Positions 33,128 through 43,452 of a stretch of DNA of 58,291 bases are shown here, piece by piece. The notes beneath the pieces are model-generated. The model searched no databases. It was not told where the DNA came from and was given only the letters and a program-made list of their open reading frames with translations. A program made the position numbers and the translations under genes. This DNA is from Lachnospiraceae bacterium (lineage in GTDB: Bacteria; Bacillota; Clostridia; Lachnospirales; Lachnospiraceae), in the NCBI GenBank assembly GCA_014804445.1, contig JAAUZU010000024.1:38150-96440 (forward strand), in the 5' to 3' direction. How positions within the stretch are numbered: position 1 is the stretch's first letter; each line of letters opens with the position of its first letter.

Positions 33128-34885
33128 TTACGCCTCCTTTTCCATTAAAAATTCGCCGTACTGCGCCATGTAGGTCTCGTAGTACAAGCCGCGCTGTTGT
33201 AAGAGTTCTTCGTGTGTGCCGCGTTCTGCAATATGCCCGTCTTTCAGAAAAATGATTTCGTTGGCATGGCGGACAGCGCTGATGCGGTGGGCGATGATAA
33301 TTTTGGTCGTGTCCTTAAGCTCCTTCAAAGTTTTGAAGATTTCATGCTCCGTCTCCATATCGAGTGCGGAGGTAGAGTCGTCCAAAACCAGAATCGGCGC
33401 TTTTTTGGACAGCGCTCTTGCAATGCTGATACGCTGTTTCTGCCCGCCGGAAAGACCGACGCCCCTTTCTCCGATAACCGTATCGTATCCGTTGTCAAGA
33501 TGCTCGATAAAGTCGTCCGCCGAAGCAGCCCGTGCCGCCTCGCGGACGGCGTTCTTGTTGATAAATTCCCGCTTGCCCAGACGGACATTTTCGTCGATGG
33601 TGTCTGAGAAGAGGAACACATCCTGCATAACGGGCGCGATGCTTGCGCGGAGCTGTTTTAAGGAAAGCTCTTTAATATCGGTATCTTCCAGCATAATATT
33701 TCCCTCTGAGCAGTCGTAGAACCGCTGCATAAGGTAGAGCAGGGAGCTCTTGCCGGAGCCGGTAGCTCCCATGATGCCAAGCGTGTTGCCCGCCTCCACC
33801 GCAAAGGAAATGTCGGAGAGGATTTCCCTGTTTTCACGCGCAAAGCTCACATGGGAAAAGGCAAGCTTTCCGGTGACCTTGGGAAGCGTGACGGAATCTT
33901 CCGCATCCGAGATGGAGGGCAGCTCGCTGTAAAGCTTTTTCAGCTTTTTGTTGGAAGCGATGGCGGCGGAGAAGCTGTTGGTCAGCCACCCTAACATTTC
34001 CATCGGCCATACAATATTGGTAGAATACTGCACGAAAGCGCCCAAATCGCCCAGTGTAAATTCACCGGACTTACCCCCGCCATAGATAAAGAAATAGCCG
34101 CCTGCAAGCAGGACAATCAGGGGAAGCACCTTGCTGACCAAAGAAAACAGGGGGTGGTATTTGACGAACACCCGCGACTGCTCCATGTTTAAGTCGTAGT
34201 ATTTTTTGTTGTGGGAGAGAAACTTGTCAATCTCAAATTTTTCTCTGGCAAATGCCTTGACGGTGCGCACACCGGTCAGGTTCTCTTCTGCAACGGTATT
34301 TAGCGCCGCGTTTTCCTCGCTGATGGCGTCGTATACCTTATCCAGCCTTTTTTCCAGATAGATGGCAAGGGCGGCACAGAGCACCATGCACACAGCGGGA
34401 ATTGCGGCAAGCTTTGCGTTCAGGCGGAACATGCAGAACAGGATAAAAGAAGTGTGGATTACGACTTCGATGGTCAGCATGCCCACATAGGACAAGCCGT
34501 CCCAGATGCGGTCCACATCGTCCTTGATACGCGCCATCAGTTCGCCGGTGCCGTAGCGGTCAAAAAATTCGGCGGAAAGTCCCTGTATGTGGTGGAAAAG
34601 ATCCTTTCTGATGTCCGAAGCAATTCTGGCGCCGGTAACGTCAAAGGTATATTCCTTGACATAGCCGAAAATAAGGCGTCCCACGCCGATGGCGAAAATG
34701 CCTAAGAGGATGCCGCCCAGGGCGCCGATATTTCCGTTGCCGATAACATCATCTATGATTTGTTTGGTAAGCTGGGGGGAGAGCATATCCAGCCCGACGC
34801 TTACTACCAGTCCGAAGACGGCGAGGAGGTAAGCCGGCAGATGCTTTCGTATGTGAGTCGATAACTTTTTCATATTGATACCCAT
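33128..34885 (-). CDS. ABC exporter subunit 1 (heterodimeric, degenerate Walker B)
   Basis: The 585-residue half-exporter has a six-helix membrane domain (~15-310), Walker A 'GATGSGKSS', signature 'LSGGQKQRISIAR' and Walker B 'ILVLDDSTSALD'. The residue after the Walker B Asp is Asp and not the catalytic Glu, so this half holds the degenerate site. The pair is probably a multidrug or peptide exporter. The start may be ATG 34885 or ATG 34873; neither has a strong ribosome site. A leader peptide and terminator stand upstream on the same transcript (35018-35269). Confidence 0.92.
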   Translation of the reverse strand: MGINMKKLSTHIRKHLPAYLLAVFGLVVSVGLDMLSPQLTKQIIDDVIGNGNIGALGGILLGIFAIGVGRLIFGYVKEYTFDVTGARIASDIRKDLFHHIQGLSAEFFDRYGTGELMARIKDDVDRIWDGLSYVGMLTIEVVIHTSFILFCMFRLNAKLAAIPAVCMVLCAALAIYLEKRLDKVYDAISEENAALNTVAEENLTGVRTVKAFAREKFEIDKFLSHNKKYYDLNMEQSRVFVKYHPLFSLVSKVLPLIVLLAGGYFFIYGGGKSGEFTLGDLGAFVQYSTNIVWPMEMLGWLTNSFSAAIASNKKLKKLYSELPSISDAEDSVTLPKVTGKLAFSHVSFARENREILSDISFAVEAGNTLGIMGATGSGKSSLLYLMQRFYDCSEGNIMLEDTDIKELSLKQLRASIAPVMQDVFLFSDTIDENVRLGKREFINKNAVREAARAASADDFIEHLDNGYDTVIGERGVGLSGGQKQRISIARALSKKAPILVLDDSTSALDMETEHEIFKTLKELKDTTKIIIAHRISAVRHANEIIFLKDGHIAERGTHEELLQQRGLYYETYMAQYGEFLMEKEA

Positions 34886-35017
34886 CCGTGCGCTGCGCGC
34901 GCACTCCTGTCAAGAGTTGAATACGCATTTTTACTCAACTTGTAAATTTATTGTTGCTGCAGCAGTCAAAAGGACGTTGCAAACGCCTTATGCGGGACAA
35001 GGCCTTAAACAGAGCAT

Positions 35018-35048
35018 TAAAAAAAGCCTGCGGCAGAAACCACAGGCT
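35018..35048 (-). terminator. Leader terminator (attenuator) in front of the heterodimeric exporter
   Basis: On the minus strand AGCCTG-TGG and CCG-CAGGCT form a stem (35048-35025), followed by seven T. It lies 20 bases after the leader peptide stop and 130 bases before the exporter start. The 3' end of the leader reading frame contains GAAACC (35090-35085), complementary to GGTTTC (35041-35036) in the terminator stem and loop, which could give a competing antiterminator pairing. Confidence 0.75.
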
Positions 35049-35068
35049 GTATATCCGGTAAACATCTG

Positions 35069-35191
35069 TTAATGGAGTAAAACAGGTTTCGGGGATACCG
35101 CACGACATCCTTTTGAGGTAACTGCATATAAATACAAACATGTAGCGGTTAAAGTATCATTTTTAAACATGTTAAACTGAACTGACAACAT
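35069..35191 (-). CDS. Leader peptide, 40 residues, upstream of the ABC exporter pair
   Basis: A 40-residue frame begins ATG 35191, 8 bases after an excellent GGAGG. It reads 'MLSVQFNMFKNDTLTATC...' and ends '...SPKPVLLH'. It has no membrane segment or known domain. It is preceded by a near-consensus promoter and followed by a terminator, then by the exporter genes. This is the arrangement of B. subtilis bmrB, a leader peptide that controls bmrCD by ribosome-mediated attenuation when translation is slowed by antibiotics. The regulatory role is inferred by analogy of layout. Confidence 0.65.
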   Translation of the reverse strand: MLSVQFNMFKNDTLTATCLYLYAVTSKGCRAVSPKPVLLH

Positions 35192-35240
35192 GTGCATTAC
35201 CTCCTTTCTTTGAAAACGAAATTGACACCAACTGCAATTA

Positions 35241-35269
35241 ACCATACGCCAAATCATATCAAATGTCAA
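35241..35269 (-). promoter_or_regulatory. Promoter of the leader-exporter operon
   Basis: On the minus strand TTGACA (35269-35264), 17 bases, TATGGT (35246-35241). Transcription would start near 35234 and reach the leader start after about 43 bases. Confidence 0.75.
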
Positions 35270-35285
35270 TCCTTGAAATGGAAAA

Positions 35286-36452
35286 TCAGGTAAAATTTTT
35301 ATCTATGTGAATTATGGCAAAATAGGCAGGATTCAGCGACTTGATTTTTGCGGCAATGGTATCTTTTACCTCCTCGTCACTCATTTCAAAATTGTAGGGG
35401 AGCAGAATATCAAAAATAATGTTGGTATGTGTCGGCCCCTTGACGATGCGGAAGTCGTGGAGGGACAGGGAATCGCCGAGCTCTGCAAGAAAACCGCGCA
35501 CCTTCTCTTTCAGGGCGGCAGTTTCAGGGTCGTTTGTGCAGACGGGGTCCATGTGGATAACCGCATCGCATTTCAGGCGTTCCTGCAGCGCACGCTCGAT
35601 ATTGTCAATGGTATCGTGCAGCTCCAAAATATTGCCTTCGGCGGGAACCTCCGCGTGGAGGGAAATCATCAGCCGCCCGGGGCCGTAGTTGTGTACCAGT
35701 AAATCGTGGATGCCGAGAATATTGTCATAGGACATGACCAGCGTCTCGATATCCTTGACAAACGCGGGGTCCGGCGCCTGCCCCAAAAGCGGGTTTAAGG
35801 TATCGCGCGCCGACGTCACACCAGTGTATAAGATGAAAAGACCGACCAGAACGCCGCAGATGCCGTCCAGATGAAGATTGGTAAAATGGGCGGTCAGCGA
35901 AGTGGCGAGCACGACGGTAGTGGCAAGCGTATCGCTTAGGCTGTCGGAAGCGGTCGCCATCATCGCCTCGCTTTTGATTTTTCTGCTGATGGAACGGTTA
36001 TACAGGTACATGTAGCATTTTACCAGTATGGAGCACAAAAGAATTGCTGCTACAAGCGGCTCAAAGACGGTCTCCTCCGGATGTATGATTTTGGTAAACG
36101 AGGTTTGAATCAGTTCGAAAGCCATAATCAGAATGGCGGCGGATACGGCAAGCCCGGAGAGGTATTCGATGCGTCCGTGCCCGAAGGGGTGGTGCGGGTC
36201 GGGCTTCTGCCCCGCCATTTTAAAGCCGATAAGGGTAATTACGGAGGAACCTGCGTCGGATAAGTTGTTGAAGGCATCGGCGGTAATCGCAATGGAATTG
36301 GCGAGGGTGCCTGCAAAAAACTTGCCTGCAAAGAGCAGAAGATTAAAAAAGATGCCCACAGCGCCGCTCAAGACGCCGTAAGCCTGCCGCACCTCGGCGC
36401 TGTCGGTATCCTCGCGGTTTTTAATAAAGATTCTGGAAAGCAGTGTAACCAT
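35286..36452 (-). CDS. Cation diffusion facilitator (CDF) metal transporter
   Basis: The 388-residue protein has the CDF pattern: 'NSIAITADAFNNLSDAGSSVI' (in two parts, the metal-site helix), 'HPFGHGRIEYLSG' after the second segment, 'ATASDSLSDTLAT' in the fifth helix, and a cytoplasmic C-terminal domain from about residue 210. CDF proteins export Zn2+, Mn2+ or similar ions in exchange for protons. The C-terminal region is about 80 residues longer than in short CDF proteins, ending 'AYFAIIHIDKN'. GGGGGA precedes the ATG. Element copy 4 lies upstream. Confidence 0.92.
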   Translation of the reverse strand: MVTLLSRIFIKNREDTDSAEVRQAYGVLSGAVGIFFNLLLFAGKFFAGTLANSIAITADAFNNLSDAGSSVITLIGFKMAGQKPDPHHPFGHGRIEYLSGLAVSAAILIMAFELIQTSFTKIIHPEETVFEPLVAAILLCSILVKCYMYLYNRSISRKIKSEAMMATASDSLSDTLATTVVLATSLTAHFTNLHLDGICGVLVGLFILYTGVTSARDTLNPLLGQAPDPAFVKDIETLVMSYDNILGIHDLLVHNYGPGRLMISLHAEVPAEGNILELHDTIDNIERALQERLKCDAVIHMDPVCTNDPETAALKEKVRGFLAELGDSLSLHDFRIVKGPTHTNIIFDILLPYNFEMSDEEVKDTIAAKIKSLNPAYFAIIHIDKNFT

Positions 36453-36532
36453 AATGTAGTCCCCCGAAAAGTTGTATGTTTTCCCATTTTATTACGAGTT
36501 GGAAGAAAATACAAGGGATATTGGATATTTTT

Positions 36533-36690
36533 GCAGCGCGTGACGCTTGTGTGGCAGTACATTCCCCATTCGCCGCGCTCTCGCTCAGCAAGAAGCGTAG
36601 CGGACGCTAAGCTCGAAAGAACCTCGCTAAGCGCCGACGCTTCTTAAAGGGCGACTGGGGAATGTACTGCCGCACAGGCTGTTGCGCTGC
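36533..36690 (-). repeat. Structured palindromic element, copy 4 (core on - strand)
   Basis: Arms 36546-36574 and 36650-36678 pair over 29 bases with three mismatches, and a 7 bp outer stem GCAGCGC/GCGCTGC (36533-36539, 36684-36690) brackets them. The 75-base core on the minus strand has AAGAAGCGT/ACGCTTCTT, GGCGCTTAGC/GCTTAGCGTCC and the GC-GAGA-GC hairpin. Two arm mismatches would be G-U wobbles in + strand RNA, not in the minus strand, so this copy does not follow the strand rule seen in copies 1-3. Confidence 0.85.
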
Positions 36691-36814
36691 GTAGCCGGAC
36701 GTTGTATAGCTGTGGCGCAAACTGGATTTGATGAATCAATATTTTGCTTTTGAAATGGCACATCCTATGGTATAGTTGTATACAAATCTAAGTTTGCGAA
36801 GGAGAACGAAATTT

Positions 36815-37252
36815 ATGCTTGTCAGAGAGATGGAATTGAAAGATATTGCGGCTGTCTTACCTCTTTATATTTCTTATTACAATGGGCAGGAGGATAGCTG
36901 CTGGAATGAAAATACGGCGGCAAAGCGGATTCATCAGGTATTGAGTATGGAAGATTCCTATGGGCTGATAGTAGAAGATGAAAATAGTGTACTGGGTTTT
37001 GCAATGGGGTACTTCAAACAGTATGATGATATTATCGGATACACACTTGATGAAATAATCATTGCCTATGAGTGCCAAAACAAAGGAATTGGCAGTATGC
37101 TTTTGCGGGAACTTGAACAGCGGGTAAAAGAGAAAGGGGCCTCCTGTGTTGAGCTTCAAGCAGTAAATGATGATATGCACGAGCGGTATTACGGAAAGGC
37201 CGGCTATCAAAATGCAAAAAACTTTGTACTGAAGGTCAAATGGTTTGAATGA
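36815..37252 (+). CDS. GNAT family N-acetyltransferase
   Basis: The protein has about 145 residues and the GNAT order: 'VREMELKDIAAVLPLY' at the start, a central strand ending 'ALDEIIIAYECQNKGIGSMLL'-like acetyl-CoA loop (here 'YECQNKGIGSMLLRELEQ', about residue 87) and 'MHERYYGKAGYQNAKNFVL' at the end. The substrate is unknown. I use ATG 36815, 10 bases after GGAG; an upstream in-frame ATG at 36776 lacks a site. Confidence 0.85.
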   Translation: MLVREMELKDIAAVLPLYISYYNGQEDSCWNENTAAKRIHQVLSMEDSYGLIVEDENSVLGFAMGYFKQYDDIIGYTLDEIIIAYECQNKGIGSMLLRELEQRVKEKGASCVELQAVNDDMHERYYGKAGYQNAKNFVLKVKWFE

Positions 37253-37272
37253 ATTGGAAGTGAAACTTGCTC

Positions 37273-37301
37273 TTGCATGTGGCGGGAATAACGGGTATAA
37301 T
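37273..37301 (+). promoter_or_regulatory. gpmI promoter
   Basis: TTGCAT (37273-37278), 17 bases, perfect TATAAT (37296-37301), about 62 bases before the gpmI start. Confidence 0.75.
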
Positions 37302-37363
37302 TTTCACGAAAGAAAACAACTTATATAAAAGCAGAACAGCATAAACGAAACGGAGGAAAATAA

Positions 37364-38905
37364 ATGAGCAAGAAAACCACGGTACTGATGATACTGGACG
37401 GCTACGGACTGAACGACAAAATAGAAGGAAACGCGGTGGCGGAAGCAAAAACACCTGTTATGGATTCCCTGATGAAGGAATATCCTTTTGTGAGAGGCAA
37501 CGCAAGCGGTATGGCGGTAGGGCTTCCGGAGGGACAGATGGGCAACTCCGAGGTGGGACACCTCAACATGGGTGCAGGGCGCATCGTATATCAGGAACTG
37601 ACCCGTATCACCAAGGAGATAGAGGACGGCACTTTCTTTGAAAATCCGGCATTGAAGAAGGCAATGGAAAACTGCAAGGCAAATAACAGCGCGCTGCACT
37701 GCATGGGGCTTTTGTCTGATGGCGGCGTGCACAGCCACAACACCCATCTGTACGGGCTTTTGGAGATGGCAAAGAGAAACGGACTGGAAAAGGTTTATGT
37801 ACACTGCTTTTTAGACGGCAGGGACACACCGCCTGCAAGCGGAAAGAGCTATGCAGTGGCTTTGACGGAGGAAATGGAGAAAATCGGTGTGGGCAGGATT
37901 GCCTCTGTCATGGGCAGATATTATGCGATGGACAGGGACAACAATTACGACAGGGTAAAGGCTGCCTATGACGCCATGACAAAGGGAGAAGGCGAGACGG
38001 CGGCATGCGGCATCTGCGGGATTCAGAATTCCTACGACAACGGTGTGACGGATGAATTTGTAAAGCCCACCGTGGTAGTGGAGGACGGAAAACCTGTCGG
38101 CGTCGTGCAGGATGGGGACTCCGTGGTGTTCTTTAATTTCCGTCCCGACAGGGCAAGGGAAATTACCCGCAGCTTCTGTGATGAAGATTTTACCCGCTTT
38201 GAGAGGGGAGCAAGAAAGGACATTGTTTTCGTATGCTTCTCCGACTATGACCCTACGATTGAAAATAAAGAGGTTGCTTTCCACAAAATTGCCGTGACCA
38301 ATACCTTCGGCGAGTGGCTTGCGGCGCAGGGCATGACGCAGGCGCGTATCGCGGAGACGGAAAAATATGCGCATGTAACATTTTTCTTTAACGGCGGCGT
38401 GGAGGAGCCGAACGAGGGCGAGGACAGGATTCTGGTGAATTCACCCAAGGTGGCTACCTACGATCTGAAACCGGAAATGAGCGCATATGAAGTGTGCGAT
38501 AAGCTGACAGAAGCAATCAGAAGTGGTAATTATGATGTGATTATCATTAATTTTGCAAATCCCGATATGGTAGGACACACGGGTGTGGAAGCAGCAGCAG
38601 TCAAGGCGGTTGAGGCTGTGGACGAGTGTGTCGGCAAGGCTGTGGAGGCTGTAAAGGAGAACGGCGGCGCGCTCTTTATCTGTGCGGACCACGGCAATGC
38701 GGAGCAGCTTGTGGACTATGAGACCGGCGAGCCGTTTACGGCGCATACCACCAATCAGGTACCCTTCATTTTAGTCAACTACGATGAAGCGTACACCTTG
38801 CGCGAGGGCGGCTGTCTGGCGGACATCGTACCCACCCTGATTCAGATTATGGGCAAGGAGCAGCCGGCAGAAATGACGGGCAAATCGCTGCTTATCAAAA
38901 AGTAA
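37364..38905 (+). CDS. gpmI: 2,3-bisphosphoglycerate-independent phosphoglycerate mutase
   Basis: The 513-residue protein matches the cofactor-independent mutase: 'LMILDGYGLND' with a metal Asp, 'GQMGNSEVGHLNMGAGR' with the phosphoserine nucleophile (about residue 62), 'FLDGRDTPP', 'NFRPDRAREIT' and 'FICADHGNAEQL' near the end. It interconverts 3- and 2-phosphoglycerate with Mn2+ in glycolysis. AGGAGG precedes the ATG. Enolase, the next enzyme of the pathway, follows after 92 bases with its own promoter. Confidence 0.97.
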   Translation: MSKKTTVLMILDGYGLNDKIEGNAVAEAKTPVMDSLMKEYPFVRGNASGMAVGLPEGQMGNSEVGHLNMGAGRIVYQELTRITKEIEDGTFFENPALKKAMENCKANNSALHCMGLLSDGGVHSHNTHLYGLLEMAKRNGLEKVYVHCFLDGRDTPPASGKSYAVALTEEMEKIGVGRIASVMGRYYAMDRDNNYDRVKAAYDAMTKGEGETAACGICGIQNSYDNGVTDEFVKPTVVVEDGKPVGVVQDGDSVVFFNFRPDRAREITRSFCDEDFTRFERGARKDIVFVCFSDYDPTIENKEVAFHKIAVTNTFGEWLAAQGMTQARIAETEKYAHVTFFFNGGVEEPNEGEDRILVNSPKVATYDLKPEMSAYEVCDKLTEAIRSGNYDVIIINFANPDMVGHTGVEAAAVKAVEAVDECVGKAVEAVKENGGALFICADHGNAEQLVDYETGEPFTAHTTNQVPFILVNYDEAYTLREGGCLADIVPTLIQIMGKEQPAEMTGKSLLIKK

Positions 38906-38917
38906 ACAGAAAAATTT

Positions 38918-40320
<1,403 letters not shown>

Positions 40321-40322
40321 TG

Positions 40323-40369
40323 AAAAAGTCCCACAACCCGCTCCGGGAGCGGACTGTGGGACTTTTTTT
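40323..40369 (+). terminator. Strong terminator after eno
   Basis: AAAAAGTCCCACA (40323-40335) pairs with TGTGGGACTTTTTTT (40355-40369), with an inner CCGCTCC/GGGAGCGG helix. It follows the eno stop directly. Confidence 0.92.
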
Positions 40370-40487
40370 AATTTTATGGATGTGCGTTACGCTGCCTGTT
40401 TTTGGTCTGTGGGCAGATATTTTTCATCTTACTGACAGGGCGCTCTGTATGAAAGTGCAGAAGCTGCTGGCAAATTGTCAAAAAATC

Positions 40488-40516
40488 TTGACATTTTATA
40501 AAGTGTAATTTATACT
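40488..40516 (+). promoter_or_regulatory. opp operon promoter
   Basis: TTGACA (40488-40493), 17 bases, TATACT (40511-40516). The leader to oppA is about 155 bases, with no further gene. The rest of the gap from 40370 holds nothing else I can support. Confidence 0.8.
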
Positions 40517-40676
40517 ATATGATGTTAATTTACTCTGTTGCATATAGGCCTGATTGTATACACGTATTCAAGAGGGGACGAATAGATACTTTATTCCGTT
40601 CTTTTTTCTTAATCGTGTTAGTTTAAAGCAATAAAGTGCAAAAGTATGCGGCTAATTTTCAGAGAGGAGAAAAATT

Positions 40677-43337
40677 ATGAAAAAGAAAGTTATCAGTCTG
40701 CTGCTTGCTTCCGTTATGGTTCTTTCCATGGCATCCTGTGGCAAGAAGGACGGGAACACGGATAATACAGATCCGAGTTCACCCGAGCAGAGCAGCGAGA
40801 ACACCGGAAATGACGATCCTTCCGAACCCAGTACGGATTTGGGAGTTGACCCGTTCTCCGGTCATCCGCTTGGTCACTTTGAGGACGATGGAAAGACCTA
40901 TACTTACCATAGCTGGACCACTGTACTTCCGGCTGCCTGGAACGTCCAGACCTATGAGAACAATGAGGCTACTACGATCCTCAACTACACCAGTGACTCC
41001 CTTTACTCTTACGAGTTCACCGAGGATTATTCCACCTTTGTTATCGTTCCTTCCATGGCTTCCGACTACGCTACGGATGTTACCAGTGACTATGTAGGCC
41101 AGTACGGGATTGAGGCGGGCGATGTCAACAAGGCATGGAGCATCCCCCTCAAGGAGAACCTGAAGTTTGACAACGGAGATCCTATCACGGCAAACACCTT
41201 TGTGGAGTCTATTAAGCTCCTGTTAAATCCTGCAGCGCAGAACGGTCGTGCCGACGATTTCTATATGGACACCTTCAAGCCTTATAACGCTGAGAATTAC
41301 TTAAAGCAGGGCGCTTATGGCGTCAGCGAGTTTGTCTCCGCTAGTTTTGGCGATGATGAGTATGTAGACCCTGCCCTGTTCACTGCTGACGAAGAGGGTT
41401 ACCTCCAGCATGAGGGCAAGGATATCATTTTTGACCTCAGCACTTCCGGCAACTGGTACGGTCCTTCCTGGGCTGATCTGGGATTCGATGATTCCATTCC
41501 GCAGTATGCCGAGCTGGCGGCAGCAGCCGATGAGAATGGCAGAGTAAAGCTTACAGCAGAGCTCTTAAAGGATTTTCAGGATTTGATTGCCATGCTTCAT
41601 GGCTACGATGATGTTGACAGCTATGCTGCTGAAGAAGCCGGCGACTATGCTTATCAGGAATTTGAAGAGGCAGCTTTCTTCGGTATGTTCTATCCTGAGA
41701 TGGACTTTTCCGAGGTCGGCGTTTTCGCTCCCAGCGATTATGAACTCGTGATTGTTATCAAGGATCCCATGGAGGACAATTATTACCTTCGTTCCGCTCT
41801 GGCTTCCAGCTTCTTCCTGGTGCATCCGGATCTTTACACACAGTGCATCGACGAGAGCACCGGTATTTATACCAACACCTACGGAACATCTCTTGACACT
41901 TATGTTGGCTTCGGTCCTTACAAGCTCACTGAGTTCGTTGAGGGCTCCTACGTTAAGTTCGAGCGTAATCTGAACTGGCACGGCTATGCGGACGGCGAGT
42001 ATCTGGCAGATACATACATGGCTGACGGTGTAAGAATTCAGCTCTTAGAGGGTGAGGCTTCCACCGCTACCGCTCATGAGATGTTTTTAAAGGGCGAGCT
42101 CGATAGCTTTGGACTTTCTACACCTGAGTACATCAACGAGTACTTAAGCTCCGAGTATACTGTATTTACCGACTCTGAGTCTACCTGGCTTCTGGTTATG
42201 AATCCCGGTATGGAAAACTTTGAGCGTACACAGGCTGTTGCCGAGCCCATGCTCAACAACGCCAACACTGTTAACAAGACAATCATGACCCTGCCTGATT
42301 TCCGTAAGGCACTTTCTTACGCTCTTGACCGTCAGGAGTTCATTCTTGCTACTGTACCCAGCATGAAGCCCGCTCCTTATGTACTGTCCAAGGTTCTTGT
42401 GGCTGATCCCGAGACCATGCAGACTTACCGCAGCTACGACGCAGCTAAGGACGCTGTTTTGAACTTCTGGGGTCTGGCTGATGACTGGGGGGACGGCAAG
42501 GAATACGCTGATCGCGACGAGGCTATTGATTCCATTACCGGTTACGATCCCGAGGGCGCTAAGGTTCTCTTTGACGCCGCTTACGATCAGGCCGTAGAGC
42601 AGGGACTTCTTTCCGAAGAAGATATTGCCAGCGGCAATTGGGAGGTACAGATTATTGTAGGTCTTCCTTCTGAGGCTAAGGCTTATGTAAACGGAGGCGA
42701 GTTCCTTCAGACAGCTTGGACCAACGCGGCTCAGGGCACAAAGTTTGAGAATCACCTTTCCGTTAAGCTCAGCGATCCTCTCGGAAGCACCTGGTCTGCG
42801 GAACTGAAGAACAATGGCAGCATTGACGTCCTGTTCCTGGTAGGATGGGGCGGAGATCCCATGGATCCTTACGGACTCTTCGGCTGTACCGTTGACCCTC
42901 AGCTTCAGTATGATACTTTTACCGACAAAACCAACATCTTCTATGATGTAGAGATTAACGGCCAGACACTCCGCGCCAGCTACTATGCGTGGATTTATGA
43001 GGCTCTGAAAGGGCAGGCCATTACGGCTCAGGTTATCGGCGCAGACGGCAATCCCACAGGAGAAACCGTTTCTATTTCCGCCGGCTCCAGCGATCCTACA
43101 GAGGTTCGTGTGGCTATCACCGCTGCCGGCGAGGAAGCTATCATGAATTTGGCGAATCTGTTCCCGCTCTGCTCCGACGCTGCTGCATCTCTTCGCGGCA
43201 TGAGAATGGAGTACGTGACTTACGACTATAACCTGATGATGAGCTTTGGTGGCATTACATGGAACAAGTTCCTGATGGATGACGATGAGTTCGCTCAGTA
43301 TGTCGCTTCCCAGGGTGGAACACTCAACTATAAATAA
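40677..43337 (+). CDS. oppA: Large peptide-binding lipoprotein of an Opp/Dpp-type importer
   Basis: The 886-residue lipoprotein ('SMASC' lipobox, Cys about residue 22) carries an acidic Ser/Asn linker and a family 5 substrate-binding fold: 'NLKFDNGDPITANTFVESIKLLLNP' (in two parts), 'YVGFGPYKLTEFVEGSYVKFERN' and 'LPDFRKALSYALDRQEF'. Family 5 proteins are normally 500-600 residues, so this one has large insertions, mainly at about 200-300 and 640-800. Codon use is biased to a small set (gct, ctt, tcc), as expected for a highly expressed gene and unlike the neighbouring regions. A stem-loop follows at 43381-43414. Confidence 0.9.
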   Translation: MKKKVISLLLASVMVLSMASCGKKDGNTDNTDPSSPEQSSENTGNDDPSEPSTDLGVDPFSGHPLGHFEDDGKTYTYHSWTTVLPAAWNVQTYENNEATTILNYTSDSLYSYEFTEDYSTFVIVPSMASDYATDVTSDYVGQYGIEAGDVNKAWSIPLKENLKFDNGDPITANTFVESIKLLLNPAAQNGRADDFYMDTFKPYNAENYLKQGAYGVSEFVSASFGDDEYVDPALFTADEEGYLQHEGKDIIFDLSTSGNWYGPSWADLGFDDSIPQYAELAAAADENGRVKLTAELLKDFQDLIAMLHGYDDVDSYAAEEAGDYAYQEFEEAAFFGMFYPEMDFSEVGVFAPSDYELVIVIKDPMEDNYYLRSALASSFFLVHPDLYTQCIDESTGIYTNTYGTSLDTYVGFGPYKLTEFVEGSYVKFERNLNWHGYADGEYLADTYMADGVRIQLLEGEASTATAHEMFLKGELDSFGLSTPEYINEYLSSEYTVFTDSESTWLLVMNPGMENFERTQAVAEPMLNNANTVNKTIMTLPDFRKALSYALDRQEFILATVPSMKPAPYVLSKVLVADPETMQTYRSYDAAKDAVLNFWGLADDWGDGKEYADRDEAIDSITGYDPEGAKVLFDAAYDQAVEQGLLSEEDIASGNWEVQIIVGLPSEAKAYVNGGEFLQTAWTNAAQGTKFENHLSVKLSDPLGSTWSAELKNNGSIDVLFLVGWGGDPMDPYGLFGCTVDPQLQYDTFTDKTNIFYDVEINGQTLRASYYAWIYEALKGQAITAQVIGADGNPTGETVSISAGSSDPTEVRVAITAAGEEAIMNLANLFPLCSDAAASLRGMRMEYVTYDYNLMMSFGGITWNKFLMDDDEFAQYVASQGGTLNYK

Positions 43338-43380
43338 GATAAGACAAAGGACGCTAAAAAGCGTTAAAGCTTGGAATGAC

Positions 43381-43414
43381 GATAGGCAGACGAGCGGCAG
43401 CTTTTCTGCCTATC
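43381..43414 (+). terminator. Intercistronic stem-loop between oppA and oppB
   Basis: GATAGGCAGA (43381-43390) pairs perfectly with TCTGCCTATC (43405-43414). There is no T-run, so it probably protects or partly terminates the oppA message, giving more binding protein than permease. Confidence 0.7.
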
Positions 43415-43452
43415 TGTCAGTTTCATAAAAGTAATCCATCGGAGGTGGAAGG

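Noticed and set aside
975..36690. Interpretation of the four elements as MITEs or insertion-sequence remnants
   Set aside because: MITE copies share their terminal repeats; here the arms differ while the centre is conserved. There is no transposase and no clear target-site duplication. Not fully excluded, because palindrome correction can hide arm history.
975..36690. CRISPR array
   Set aside because: The copies are kilobases apart in both orientations, and no regularly spaced short repeats occur anywhere in the window.
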